Shown here: one piece after another, positions 18,120 to 31,950 of the stretch
Layout: every line of letters begins with the position of its first letter
Position numbering within the stretch: position 1 is the stretch's first letter
From: Lamellibrachia satsuma
Lineage: Eukaryota; Annelida; Polychaeta; Sabellida; Siboglinidae
DNA length: 64,000 bases
Direction: 5' to 3'
Assembly (NCBI GenBank): GCA_033239005.1
Contig: BSQZ01000107.1
Coordinates: 573,501 to 637,500, forward strand
Position numbers and translations under genes: made by a program
The notes under the pieces: model-generated
What the model was told of the DNA's origin: nothing
Databases searched by the model: none
The model's input: only the letters and a program-made list of their open reading frames with translations

Positions 18120-19011
18120 GATTGCCGTCCAAACCAACGCGATGCAGATGGAAGGTGGACAAAGAAGCCGTTGGTTTAGAGACAGTCCAACCATTTTTAA
18201 AAATATTATTATCACGTGTAGCTGTCAATTTTTGCTATAAACATTTTCACACATCAGTTCCACTACACATGTTTCTAATATGTACTTTATGAACATGAAA
18301 ATGTGTTTATATTGTAACCGTCACTGCTTCACAGCGGAATAATCACAGCTAACGTTTCAGTTGCATGCAACTGAGTTTACGTAAATTATTTTCTGATAGT
18401 CCATCATCTTCCAATTAGTCAAATGTGATTAAAGTAATACCAGTAAAATGGGATACATTTGATTGATACACTGGTTTAACACACATTAACTAACATTAAG
18501 TAACTTTAACTAACACATTAACTACCACATTAACAAAGTGTTTTAACGTTTTGTGTATTCCTAACATTATTCTATGCCATTACAAAAACCATGTCGTGGC
18601 TATTGCAGCGATTACTATGACTATTTTGTTTGTTTGAATACATTTCTTGAATGGAACACAACATTGTGTATTCGTGTATCTATGACCATGGTTGAGACAA
18701 ATGTATGCAAGTGGATGTGTACGGCACTGACCGTGTCTCGGTGAAGGTCGTCGTGTGTACAGCCAAGGTCATCGTTTAGTATAACGAGAACTTTGGTCTA
18801 CATACGGGCACTTGCTGTTTGCAGTCACACTTTGTCACACAACATCAAATCATCTGTGTCACATCAGGAAATTCACTGATTCCTGGAATCAGGCTCCACA
18901 TTAACGAACCATTTGGGAAAATGCTTTGTATATCACTTGCTTGGTCAGCCTCGTATTCAACACTGAACAGAGTACATGGAAGGAGTCAGGGCCCCATCTT
19001 TGCGAGCCCGC
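18120..19011. other. Dispanin A 3-prime flank, shared by all three units
   Basis: Matches 42902-43740 and 51889-52732. It contains the 3-prime untranslated region of dispanin and a conserved stretch with ACTATGACCATGGTTGAGAC. No other gene seen. Confidence 0.75.
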
Positions 19012-19765
19012 GGTAGTGTTTCTACTACCCTGACATATATCCTACACAATGGAAGTGTTTCTACTACCCTTGCATATATCCTACACAATGGAAGTGTTTC
19101 TACTACCCTGGCATATATCCTACACAATGGAAGTGTTTCTACTACCCTGGCATATATCCTACACAATGGAAGTGTTTCTACTACCCTGGCATATATCCTA
19201 CACAATGGAAGTGTTTCTACTACCCTGACATATATCCTACACAATGGAAGTGTTTCTACTACCCTGGCATATATCCTACACAATGGAAGTGTTTCTACTA
19301 CCCTGACATATATCCTACACAATGGAAGTGTTTCTACTACCCTGACATATATCCTACACAATGGAAGTGTTTCTACTACCCTGGCATATATCCTACACAA
19401 TGGAAGTGTTTCTGCTACCCTGGCATATATCCTACACAATGGAAGTATTTCTACTACCCTAACTTAAATCCTACACAATGGAAGTGTTTCTACTACCCTG
19501 GCATATATCCTACACAACGGAAGTATTTCTACTACCCTAACATAAATCCTACACAATGGAAGTGTTTCTACTACCCTGGCATATATCCTACACAATGGAA
19601 GTATTTCTACTACCCTAACTTAAATCCTACACAATGGAAGTGTTTCTACTACCCTGGCATATATCCTACACAATGGAAGTATTTCTACTACCCTAACATA
19701 AATCCTACACAATGGAAGTGTTTCTACTACCCTGGCATATATCCTACACAATGGAAGTGTACCAA
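19012..19765. repeat. 39-bp minisatellite, about 19 copies, private to unit 1
   Basis: The unit contains GTGTTTCTACTACCCTGGCA and TATATCCTACACAATGGAA. Units 2 (43741-43779) and 3 (52733-52775) each hold a single copy at the same position. Variants CTGGCATATA, CTGACATATA and CTAACTTAAA occur in blocks. Confidence 0.95.
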
Positions 19766-20059
19766 ATCATTTGTACTTTGTCCCACTTGTCTTTATCCAC
19801 GTTTTCTGCGAACCAGACGGCTGAGACACGCCCACGCATAAACTTCAAAGATCGTTTCCAGGAAATGCCTATGTTTTAAAAGTAATTTCCATCTAGCAAT
19901 CCCATTGGTTGACACAGCAACTGAAAAATCAACGTTTCAACCGACCGAACTGCCGGGGATATCGATGTAGTCAGAATCACCTGGCGGAGAGGGTGCAGGC
20001 CTTCTATGATTGGCCCCAGCTACGACGAACTCACCGGATGAGTAAACCGCCATGGGTGG
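19766..20059. other. Unit 1 spacer up to the BEL insertion
   Basis: Matches 43780-44082 and 52776-53050. The last five bases, GGTGG (20055-20059), are the left target-site duplication of the BEL/Pao element. Confidence 0.85.
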
Positions 20060-20545
20060 TGTAGCGGTTCATACACCAACTATGAACACTAATTCCAAAT
20101 CAATCATAGCTGTGGCTGTTTATTTACGTAAAACTGAAATACAAAAATAATGTATACATGAATACAACACAACTGTAGAAAACATGAACATTACCAATAT
20201 AAAGGCATAACATACACCTCATTACTACTAATTTGAAGTCGAGTCCGGGGAAAAACAATAGCTAGCCAACAAGTCATGTTTTATCAAATGTAATTAATGT
20301 TATACACTCAAAAAATAGCATACAGTTTGCTATAGTACAGTATACACGCCTGTACCTTGATCCCAGAGTTGTCATCTCCTAATTCTTTGTATTTCTCGCA
20401 TATAACGCGAGCCGCGCACAAAAACCACGATGCTGGCTATACTCTAGCGGAATCTCTCTTCCCATTCTCTTTAGCACACATGCATCTGCCAGATGGCGCC
20501 ACCACACAACTGCACTAGCAGTATATACAATTATTAGCACTTACA
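20060..20545 (-). repeat. BEL/Pao 3-prime LTR
   Basis: 486 bp. On the minus strand it is preceded by a short purine-rich AGAGGA segment. Near-identical to 25768-26253. Confidence 0.92.
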
Positions 20546-20689
20546 TGGCTCCTCTAAATTTAGTTAACCATTAACTAATTTAACTCACACAAAAAACTTC
20601 AACATTATGTTAATTATAAGTATGATCACCACACCCGATACACAGTGACTCAGTGTCCGAAAACAAATGTCATTATACAAGTTCATGTA

Positions 20690-21073
20690 CTAATTGGGCT
20701 CCTCGTCGGCATTTCCCGGTGCATAGAGAAGCACTATGATCCAATAGCCATAGGCTCGTATCTCGCTGAGTGTCATCCCGCGGCCGGAATGGCAAACATG
20801 CTGGTGGTGATGACTAATCACCAACCTCGTCACATGACTGTCCTTAGGTAAGACAACAGGGCGTGCCAAATCACGGGGTATATTGGCACGTCGTATCCTG
20901 CCGCCAACGCGTATCAGGCCGTCACTACCTACGTATGGATCTAGACGGTACAGACAACTGTCCTTCTTGAGTGACAGGTTTCGCTTTCCACACTGCTTCC
21001 GGTCAGCAGCATATGCTCCTAGCCGACGAAGAGTGATGAATTCCCTTGGGAAAGCCTTTGCTTGGACCGCCAT
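20690..21073 (-). pseudogene. BEL/Pao integrase N-terminal (zinc-binding) part, truncated
   Basis: In the same frame as the RNase H part but after a TAG stop at 21095-21097. It contains RPVVLPKDSHVTRLVI, GRGMTLSEIR and GYWI, the conserved H2C2 region before integrase. After GYWI the similarity ends, and the paired cysteines and the whole catalytic core are absent, because the 3-prime LTR follows within 150 bp. An internal deletion is the simplest explanation. Confidence 0.8.
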
Positions 21074-21094
21074 GATGATGACCTTTTCAGCTCG

Positions 21095-22054
21095 CTACAA
21101 TGCTGTTACATCCACCGGTCTGTAACCACGCTTTCCTTTAGCACCGAGTGTTTTGTCAGAGTCTATATTCACTGATCCTTTCACTACTCTTGCTTTCAAT
21201 ATGTCTCTGAATCTGAGACATACAGCCACGGCACGCTTAGCGCGATGCCAGTCGGAGAAGTATCCGATCCTGTCCAGAAAGTTACTGAAGGCGGGCTTGG
21301 CCTGGGCGGTGTGTGCAACAACCTTCTTGACCTCGGGATCGTCTGGGCTAACTGGCATGCACTCATGGGTTAATGGCAGCGGTGTGGCAGACCAGAGAAA
21401 GGCTGGTCCCTTCCACCAATCAGTAGCTCCCATTAACTCTTTGGCGCTCGCGCCGCATGAAGCAATGTCAGCTGGGTTCTTCCTGGTGCCGACGTACTTC
21501 CATGCGCTCACCTTAGTGCTGCTTCTTATCTGTTGTACCCGGTTTGCAACGAAGATGTTGAACCTCCTAGACTCGTTGTTTATGTAGCCCAGCACAACCT
21601 TGCTGTCCGTCCAGTAGTAGTGCGTGATGGCCTCGTAATCCAATTCTTTCTGCAAGAAGTTGCCAACCTTGACTGACAACACTGCTGCAGTCAGCTCGAG
21701 ACGCGGTATGGTCACAGACCTTGAAGGGCCAACACGGGATTTGCCCATTACTAGGGCACAGGATATATTGTCGTGACTGTCCATCAACCGCAAATAACTG
21801 CACTGTCCGTAACCTGTCAGACTGGCGTCTGAGAAATTGTGCAACTCCACATTGATTGGAGTATCGACATCTTTGTCCTTGTAGCATCTGGGTATGTGGA
21901 TGTCTGCCATGTAGGGCAGTTCACAAAGCCATCTCTCCCATCGGGCCTTCATTTCACCAGGAATGGGGTCATCCCTTTCATCGCTATCACGGACCAGCTC
22001 CTGTAGGATCTGTTTCCCTCTTAGCACATAAGTCATCCCATTCACCGCTATCAC
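21095..22054 (-). pseudogene. BEL/Pao RNase H region
   Basis: Contains the FSDASLTGYGQ block, the IPRLELTAAVLSVKV block and WTDSKVVLGYI, the usual BEL/Pao RNase H signatures, followed by the NPADIAS block. It is open for about 320 codons. Upstream it is separated from the RT part by the tandem duplication at 21975-22265. Confidence 0.88.
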
Positions 22055-22265
22055 GGACCAGCTCCTGTAGGATCTGTTTCCCTCTTAGCACATAAGGAGA
22101 AACCAGACCAAGTGGGGCCATCCCATTCACCGCTATGACGGAACAACTCTTGTAGGATCTGTTTCCCTCTTAGCATATAAGGAGAAACCAGGCCAAGTGG
22201 GGTCATCCCATTCACCGCTATCACGGACCAGCTCCTGTAGGATCTGTTTCCCTCTTAGCACATAG
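21975..22265. repeat. About 57-85-bp tandem duplication inside BEL pol, 4 copies
   Basis: Four copies of a block containing GACCAGCTCCTGTAGGATCT and TTCCCTCTTAGCACATA. The first repeat interval is about 57 bp and the next two about 85 bp. It lies in the connection between reverse transcriptase and RNase H and breaks the frame. Confidence 0.85.
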
Positions 22266-22316
22266 GGAGCTAACCGTCGAGAGAATCCCACGCCGAGTAA
22301 GTGGTCTGTCCTTCAC

Positions 22317-23459
22317 TTAAACACGAAACTGGAACGTGTCCGACTCGCACCATTGTACGCCAAGAGTCCGTTCGATGGGTAGAGAGTCACAAGTCAAATC
22401 CAGATTCTGAGCATCATTGGCTCGTAGCTCAGGGGAGATGGCAACTAGAACTTCCTTGCTATTGCACATGTATTTGTGCAAGTTGAAACCACCTTTCTTG
22501 CACATGTCGCGGCTGCTTTCCACCAGCTGTAGGGCTTCTGCTGGTGTGGCCACAGATTTGAGGCCGTCATCTACGTAGAAATTGCTCCTGACAAAGTCTG
22601 CTGCAAGCTTTCCACAGTCCTTTTCGAACATGTCTGCCGTCGCCTTGAGTGCGTAGTTTGCACATCCAGGCGATGAAGTTGCACCGAATAGATGCACTGT
22701 CATCCGATACTCCTTTGGTTCACTGTCCAAATCGCAGTTGTATCACCATAAGAAACGCAGGAAGTTTCTGTCCTCCGTGTTGACTCCGACCTGGTGATAC
22801 ATGCTTACAATGTCACAACTTACTGCCACGGGCTCTTTACGGAACCTGCACAAGACGCCAGTCAAATTATTAGTTAAGTCTGGGCCTTGAAGTAGGTGAC
22901 GGTTCAGTACCTCACCCCTATATTCCGCGCTGCAATCAAAAACCACTCGTATCTTTCCTGGCTTGTTGGGGTGGTACACTGCGTGGTGTGGAATGTACCA
23001 GGTCCTTCCCTCAGCGATGGTCAATTCCTCAGCCGGCACAGGTTCCGCATATCCATGGGTGATTATCTCTGTCATGAACATTGAGTAGTCCTCCCTGTAC
23101 TGGCTGTCGCATCGAAATTTACTCTTCAGGCCGGAAAGTCTCTTGAGTGTCACTGTTCTGTTATTCGGTAGTTTGACATCGTCCTTGAAAGGCAATGGCG
23201 TTTCAAAGTGTCTATCATATCTCCTATGTATTCCATTGGAGAGTTTTTTCAGAAAACGACGGTCTTCAACAGATATCCTTTCTTCTGACTTTCTCTCGTT
23301 GAAGTCAAGGTCGAACATATTGCACACAGTCAAGGGGCTGATCTCCGTAACGTGAGTGCGAAATGCCAAGGGACAAGGCTTCTCATTGGCTACACTCATC
23401 AGCTGAGAATGAGTGGGGTCCACTATGCCAGCAATTCCCCAACCAAGTGACGTGCGCAC
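22317..23459 (-). pseudogene. BEL/Pao reverse transcriptase, interrupted by a stop
   Basis: The first part (22743-23459) carries the RVVFDCSAEYRG block and SCDIVSMYHQV. The second part (22317-22730) carries LFGATSSPGCANYAL and the catalytic FYVDD. They are in the same frame and separated only by a TGA at 22743-22745, so the break is a single nonsense codon. Confidence 0.88.
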
Positions 23460-23502
23460 TGCCCATGGATCGTCGCCAGTTCCTGGTATTAGCTCTCTGG
23501 GC

Positions 23503-23919
23503 TTAATGGCTCGAGGACAGTCCAGTCCAATCTCTACATTTTCCTCGTATGGAAGTAACTGCTACAGAGGTGAGATGGCACCACTGCATAGCTGTCTCCG
23601 GCCGTGGGATCAAGCTCCTGTTTGCTGGAATTGATTCCCTCAAGTACGCTCCCGGCAAAGGAATAGGGGTGCCTTCACTGACATTACATGCAGAGAGTCC
23701 ATGCACCACTTCACTATTGATTGTTTCTTTTGCCAACATTGTCGCCAACTTTATCTTGACTGGTTGTCCAGTAGCCTTCAGTTTGTCCATGGTCTGTTGG
23801 GCGATGAAGGTCGAGTTGGATTGGTCATCTAACAGTGCGTACACCATGATGGACTCATTTGGTGCATCCTTGTGATACAACATCACTGGCACAATCAGCG
23901 AGTTGTAGTGGCTTGCCAC
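23503..23919 (-). pseudogene. BEL/Pao protease region
   Basis: Contains VYALLDDQSNSTFI, the position of the aspartic protease active site in BEL/Pao (usually LLD with a following G or Q-S). It is out of frame with both the gag part upstream (near 23910) and the RT part downstream. Confidence 0.75.
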
Positions 23920-25780
23920 ATCGGAAATGTCAGTCTGGCAGCACTGGCCTTAGTGCAGTGTGCAGTCACGTTGGTGTCTGCTTCTGTGGTTTCCTTTCCT
24001 TCCTCTCTAGTATCATAATGCAGCAAAGTTGGGTGGAGGCCGCCACAGGTCTGACATTCCTTTCTCTTGCTGCATGTCCTTGACAGATGTCTTCCATCCA
24101 TACACCCGTAAAAAAAAATCCCTTCTTCCTTAGAAACACCTTGCGTTCAGCGAGTTTCATTTTCTGAAACTGTCCGCAAGACTCCACAATGTGCGACCGC
24201 CCACAGAGCACACAGCTCCTGTCCTTGCTCTGCACCGGTGCATGGGCAGTGGCGAGGACAGTCACCTCATTGCAGCCTGAGAGGTTCTCTTCTTCCCGAA
24301 CATCAGTCGAAAATGAACGCGCCGTCATCTTCTGGCGAAAACCTCTTACCACCCTTTTCTCCTCTTTCATCTGTGTGCTATTCTGTTTAAAGTAGACAGT
24401 GTTGCACGCGATGCGCGCTTCTTGCTCCAAGAAGTCACAGAATGGCTCGAAATGAGGATAGCATTGTGTTTCATCGTCCTCCCTGTTCAGCCATTTGTCC
24501 ACAATGCGGCTCCACCGATCATTTAAGTTCTTCGGCAATTTCTCCAACATCCTTGTGATTTCTTCCTCCGAATCCAACGAGCACAGGTGATTAGTTGACT
24601 GCATAGCCGTCTCGCAGTGTAGTAGAAAGTCAGAGAACTCGCGAAGTCCCTTGCCGTCACCATGCTTCACGAATGGCCAGTCTCTGATCTTCCTCTTGCA
24701 CTCCTTTGTCAAAGTGTACTTGTCGCCATATCGCCTGCGTAGGATGGCCCTAGCCTTATGATAGGTCTCCTCGGTGTTCAGTGCGAGTTATCCTTGTATG
24801 GCCGTGTGTGCCTCCCCGACGGTGCACTGTCCAAGGAAAAACATTCTTTGGCTTACAACATTGGTGTGCTGCTCCACTATCGTCTCGAACGACTGATTCC
24901 AGTATGGGTACTGGAGCAGGTCACCACTGAATTTCTCAGGCAGCATCTTGGGCAAGTGTTCACGGTTCGAGAGCCTATCTGCCAAACTGTCCAGGACATT
25001 TGCCAATATCTCACTGGTATCTGCGATATGGTCAGTTGGTGGGTAGCCGCAGGTTTGGTCATGTTCAGTCATATTTGCCGGTCGATTAATGGCGCTCGTG
25101 CAACAGTAAGACTCTGTATGAGTCCCTGATGACGCACGAGTCATCCAGTCCTCTGTATGTGGAGTAGATGTATGAGCATGAGAGGGCACATTGAGGCCCA
25201 TTTTGCCTCGAATAACATGAGTTGCTTCCATGAACTTGACCTTAGGCGTCAATTTTACCTCCTCTGCTTCCTCATACCTCTCCAGTGCCTGTAGTTTTGC
25301 TGCACTGACACTTAGTTCCGTATGCAGCCTAAGTTTTTCCTCTTTATTTTTCATTTCAAATAAAGTCAATTTGTACTCTTCCTCAGCTTTGCGAAACTGC
25401 GTTTCAACTTGACGCGTCGCCATCTCCAATTCGTATTGCTCTTTCACTGCATCCGCGCGGGTCATCAACTCCGTTTGCCGCTGCTCCTCCTGAAGCCTTA
25501 TGAGGCTGGCGCTGGAGCGCACGGAACTGCCATGTGACGTGCGGGAGAGATGGCTAACCTGAGACACGCTGTCTTCAGGGTCGATGCTGTCAATGCCATT
25601 CTTGTCGTGTGGCGGTAAGCGAAGCTTGCCCTGCTTCTCGTACGCGCGGCCAACATCCTGGGTGGACGTCTCTTGTTCTTCAGTCCATTTTCCAGGTGCA
25701 GATGTTACCATTTTGTTCTCGCAGCCAGGTTCCAGTCCGATGACGACAACAACTGGACAAGTTTTACTGTAGCGGTTCAT
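23895..25780 (-). pseudogene. BEL/Pao gag with coiled coil and zinc knuckle, broken
   Basis: The ATG (25778-25780) lies inside the 5-prime LTR, 13 bases before its end. The first 330 codons include a long Glu/Lys/Leu-rich coiled coil and LPKMLPEKFSGDLLQYPYW, typical of the BEL gag (DUF1759) start. A TAA at 24788-24790 interrupts the frame, which then continues with the capsid-like DUF1759 part. A cysteine-rich CVLCGRSHIVESC block follows. A run of nine A bases at 24106-24114 coincides with a shift to the frame carrying CSKRKECQTCGGLHPTLLH. Confidence 0.82.
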
Positions 25781-26253
25781 ACACCAACTATGAACACTAA
25801 TTCCAAATCAATCATAGCTGTGGCTGTTTATTTACGTAAAACTGAAATGCAAAAATAATGTATACATGAATACAACACAACTGTAGAAAACATGAACATT
25901 ACCAATATAAAGGCATAACATACACCTCATTACTACTAATTTGAAGTCGAGTCCGGGGAAAAACAATAGCTAGCCAACAAGTCATGTTTTATCAAATGTA
26001 ATTAATGTTATATACTCAAAAAATAGCATACAGTTTGCTATAGTACATTATACACGCCTGTACCTTGATCCCAGAGTTGTCATCTCCTAATTCTTTGTAT
26101 TTCTCGCATATAACGCGAGTCGCGCACAAAAACCACGACGCTGGCTATACCCTAGCGGAATCTCTCTTCCCATTCTCTTTAGCACACATGCATCTGCCAG
26201 ATGGCGCCACCACACAACTGCACTAGCAGTATATACAATTATTAGCACTTACA
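25768..26253 (-). repeat. BEL/Pao 5-prime LTR
   Basis: 486 bp, differs from 20060-20545 at about six positions. Contains the gag start codon at its inner end. Confidence 0.92.
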
Positions 26254-28252
<1,999 letters not shown>

Positions 28253-28397
28253 CGTTAATTGTGTTTGTTTTTAAAAATAAAAAAACCGGACATTTAGTCC
28301 CAACAGCGGGAAAGCGAGAGAACAGAAAAATCGGTATTTCCCGCTCGGAAGCGGTAATGTCAACACCTGTGGGTGGATTGAATGGAGGTGGATCTCA

Positions 28398-28510
28398 AGA
28401 ATGGTAGGAGATGGAAGGTTGACCCAACAAACAGGTGTGAGGTGGAAGGTTGACCACACAAATAGGTGTGAGGTGGAAGGTTGACCCCACAAACAGGTGT
28501 GAGGTAAAAG
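28398..28510. repeat. 31-bp minisatellite, 3 to 4 copies (unit 1)
   Basis: The unit contains GAAGGTTGACCCCACAAACA. The same array has about 25 copies in unit 2 (47998-48790) and one or two in unit 3 (59400-59460). Confidence 0.9.
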
Positions 28511-28817
28511 GTTACACGAACATAACAATTGCGTCTGTGTCTAGAGTCCTGCATGAGTCTTGTAATTCGATGCAACAGAATAAAAGAGTAGCGTTGTCAC
28601 TTTGAAACCTCTAAACATAAAATTGTGTTGAGGTACATGTGGTATAGCATAAGGCCAAACATTGTCCACTGCATTAAATACACGTTAGTCAATTCTTGTT
28701 GCGTGTTTTCCCAGGCAATTATGATTTTGAAGGCGAATTCCGTTTCACAACTAAGCAAGACATTGTTCATTAGGTCAACTCGAATAAAAAGAACCCCCAC
28801 CACAAGTGTTATCAGTG
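28511..28817. other. Junction between units 1 and 2
   Basis: No counterpart elsewhere in the window and no gene seen. Similarity to 7604 starts at about 28818. Confidence 0.6.
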
Positions 28818-28859
28818 CTGTCCTTGTCACAGCAGCCACTGCATTCACACAAAAATGAC

Positions 28860-29078
28860 CACGACATGACGATCTCAGATGATCCGACAAGACGATACCG
28901 CCGCATTAAACGCAACCATGTGATGGATAGGTTCCATGGCGCGATTGAGACCACCGGAACATCAACGGGAACGAACAGAGACCCATTTTGGGGTCCGACC
29001 GTGCACCGCCGACTTGCTGATAGAAACAACAAACACAGGCCCCGCATAACTGGCCTGGACCTTGCACCAGATGTTTGA
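28860..29078 (+). pseudogene. Tc1/mariner-like transposase N-terminal fragment (unit 2 copy)
   Basis: Better preserved than 7670-7872: open from about 28888 to the stop at 29076-29078, with HVMDRFHGAIETTG, TVHRRLADRNN and RPRITGLDLAP. Same interpretation: the DNA-binding half of a Tc1-type transposase without a catalytic domain. Confidence 0.5.
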
Positions 29079-29390
29079 CTACCGTAAAACATCGATGCAT
29101 CGATGTTGACAACAGTTCTGCGAGTTAATTGTATCGGGTTTTGTTGTTATACTATACACCGAAACACATATGAACTATGTTAATGCGTGGTTTCCTGATT
29201 TTACGGGTAGAACAAAAACAAGGGCAGTGGATGTCCCACAGTGCTTTATATAGCAATGACATCACCAATGTCTTTTTGCTGATGATTGGCTGATGGGAAG
29301 TGCCGAGAGCGCGTCGACTGCAAAGTGGGCCACGGATAAAGTGGTCGGTCACGCTGTGTGGTGCGCACCTCTCAGTAGTCTACGACCGGC

Positions 29391-29922
29391 GCTCTGACCG
29401 TTCGCTTCAACTGTCTCCGTAGCACAGCGCCAGGGCTCCGACCGTTCGCTTCAACTGTCTCCGTAACACAGCGCCAGGGCTCCGACCGTTCGTTTCAACT
29501 GTCTCCGTAACACAGCGCCAGGGCTCCGACCGTTCGTTTCAACTGTCTCCGTAACACAGCGCCAGGGCTCCGACCGTTCGCTTCAACTGTCTCCGTAACA
29601 CAGCGCCAGGGCTCCGACCGTTCGCTTCAACTGTCTCCGTAACACAGCGCCAGGGCTCCGACCGTTCGCTTCAACTGTCTCCGTAACACAGCGCCAGGGC
29701 TCCGACCGTTCGTTTCAACTGTCTCCGTAACACAGCGCCAGGGCTCCGACCGTTCGCTTCAACTGTCTCCGTAGCACAGCGTCAGGTTTCCGACCTTTTG
29801 CTTCAACTTTCTCCGTAACACAGCGCCAGGGTTCCGACCGTTCGTTTCAACTGTCTCCGTAACACAGCGCCAGGGTTCCGACTGTTCGTTTCAACTGTCT
29901 CCGTAACACAGCGCCAGCGCAA
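29391..29922. repeat. 44-bp minisatellite, about 12 copies (unit 2)
   Basis: Same unit as 8183-8493 but with five more copies. Confidence 0.95.
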
Positions 29923-30193
29923 CGACGGAGGATGAGCGGACACAATCAGCCACCATACGGTTAGTACATGTAGACACGTTTAACCTGAACACAGTACTGC
30001 CTCCCGGTCCCAGCGCTCCCTTAAAAGGGGCTGGGGATATAATCTTTCATTACCATCAGTTGCCGTGTCTGTTGCAGGCATCAACATCCATTTCCCACTA
30101 CCAGATTGTATCGTAACAGTTGTGCTGTGTTTGTTCCTAGCCAAGCTGCTAAACCATCCAGTATTCTGCTTCTTTCCCCCTCAATCTTTCCGT

Positions 30194-30403
<210 letters not shown>

Positions 30404-30564
30404 GTGACAACGGGAAAGATTGAGGGGAAAGAAGATTGTTGTTTATCTCCATCAAAGAAAATCAATGCAGAAATTAGAAGAACAGGAAGCGATAAAAAGC
30501 AGATTATGTGCAAAACTAGGAAAAGACTAACATAAGTTCTACGTCGCGTGATGAGAAAAGTAGA

Positions 30565-30567
<3 letters not shown>

Positions 30568-30648
<81 letters not shown>
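30568..30648. repeat. (TA)n tract
   Basis: About 80 bp of TA. Confidence 0.95.
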
Positions 30649-30649
<1 letters not shown>

Positions 30650-30819
30650 ACTTTTACAAGAACATCTAGAGAAATTTAAAAAAATGGTTTCTAAACAATG
30701 ACAGCTAGTATTAATGTTTTAGGAAATGTAAATACCTACACACACAACACAGGAACCTATTAAAATATAAAATTGGACGTACTGTTCTTGGTAGTATTAT
30801 AAATGAAAAAAAAAATACT

Positions 30820-31165
30820 TAGGAATAAAAAGAAGTGCTAATATGAAAGAGTCAGAAAATTTTTTTATTACAGCTTCAAAGGGTTATCAAATTCTTGGAT
30901 TGTTCAGGAGAAATGTAGCTTATAAAGATTATAATTATATAAAAATCAATCGTTAAGCTCTGTTTAGAATATTTTACACAAACTTGGAGACCATGTTATA
31001 AGAAGTTAGCAGCCCGGTTATGTTTACAAATTGACAAATATATCATAAGGCGAGTTACACGTACATGAAACATTGTTGCCTCTCGATAAGCCAATTGCAT
31101 TCTTGTCTGTTTTGCTTTCGATGGCAGTCATGTTAAATCTGGTTAAATCTAACATAACCAAAAAG
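30820..31165 (+). pseudogene. CR1-like LINE 3-prime fragment with tail
   Basis: A degenerate reading around 30865-30940 gives FITASKGYQILGLFRRN, the ASKG-Q-LG--RRN block that precedes the LYK-LVRP-LEYC block in CR1-like RT C-termini, followed by a decayed continuation. It ends with GTTAAATCTGGTTAAATC, the same kind of short repeated tail as at 9275 and 63165. Confidence 0.5.
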
Positions 31166-31559
31166 CAAGTAATGAATCCACGTTCTCAGCCCTACGCCGG
31201 ATATGTTAGCGCATATTGAACTGATGAGTTTGGAACTGAACAATTCCGTTTATTTAACACCTTTATTTGACACATACATTATGATGGCCCGGGGACTAGG
31301 TTTAAGGTTCTCGGCCCACGAAGCCATCTGACGGTATTCATCAACCCCTAGCAATGGGAACCTATGGCCCGGTGTTTTGAATAGCCCAAGGGTAGATCCA
31401 TTGCGATATACCAGACAGACACTATGGTCTATGTCATTTCAAGCAGTTAAATTGCCCCTGGCTCCTGCGCTACATTTTGTTCAGTGGCCGGTTGTAGATT
31501 ACGGAGAGACGTTGATGCTGTTTTCGACGAACGACACAACGATGCCTGACTGCGATAAC

Positions 31560-31873
31560 GGTGCGTGTATGTGCCGTCTTTTCCGTTTTCGTTATGAAAT
31601 TTTCAGTGTAAAAACGAAAAAGACACACAATGTTCTTCTTTCCTTTTTCCATTTAATGTAAGAAAAACGAAAAACCAATACAAACTGCTATGTGAGGTTT
31701 TACTGATATTACTTAGAAAAACAACACAAAGGTACAGCAAACCTTTTTTCGTTTTCACTGCATCAGAACGAAAAACGAAAAACGAAAAGCGACTGCAGCG
31801 CCACTCGTTTTTCGTTTTTCGTTTTCGGCATCTTTTTTGTTTTATGTGCTAAGCGGCCACGCACGTTTGGCGC
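31560..31873 (+). repeat. Left terminal inverted repeat (314 bp)
   Basis: Differs from the reverse complement of 37351-37664 at only about four positions. The inner part has arrays of CGAAAAA in one orientation and CGTTTTT in the other, separated by the segment with CTGCAGCGCCACT, so each TIR can itself fold. Confidence 0.95.
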
Positions 31874-31950
31874 CGTTTCTTCGAACGCCCGCTGCAGATG
31901 ACAGATGAAATTCATCATTCTTCCCGCGCGTCATTTAACAAGAATTCAAG

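Larger units (their letters stand above)
20060..26253 (-). mobile_element. BEL/Pao LTR retrotransposon, minus strand, defective
   Basis: A 6194-bp element with two 486-bp LTRs that start TG and end CA, flanked by the 5-bp duplication GGTGG (20055-20059 and 26254-26258). Unit 2 keeps the uninterrupted site (44078-44082). Read on the minus strand the order is gag, protease, reverse transcriptase, RNase H and the zinc-binding start of integrase. The pol order and the gag type are those of BEL/Pao. I count about six differences between the LTRs, so insertion is fairly recent, yet the frames have several stops and shifts and the integrase core is missing. No canonical primer-binding site was recognised. 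Confidence 0.92.
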
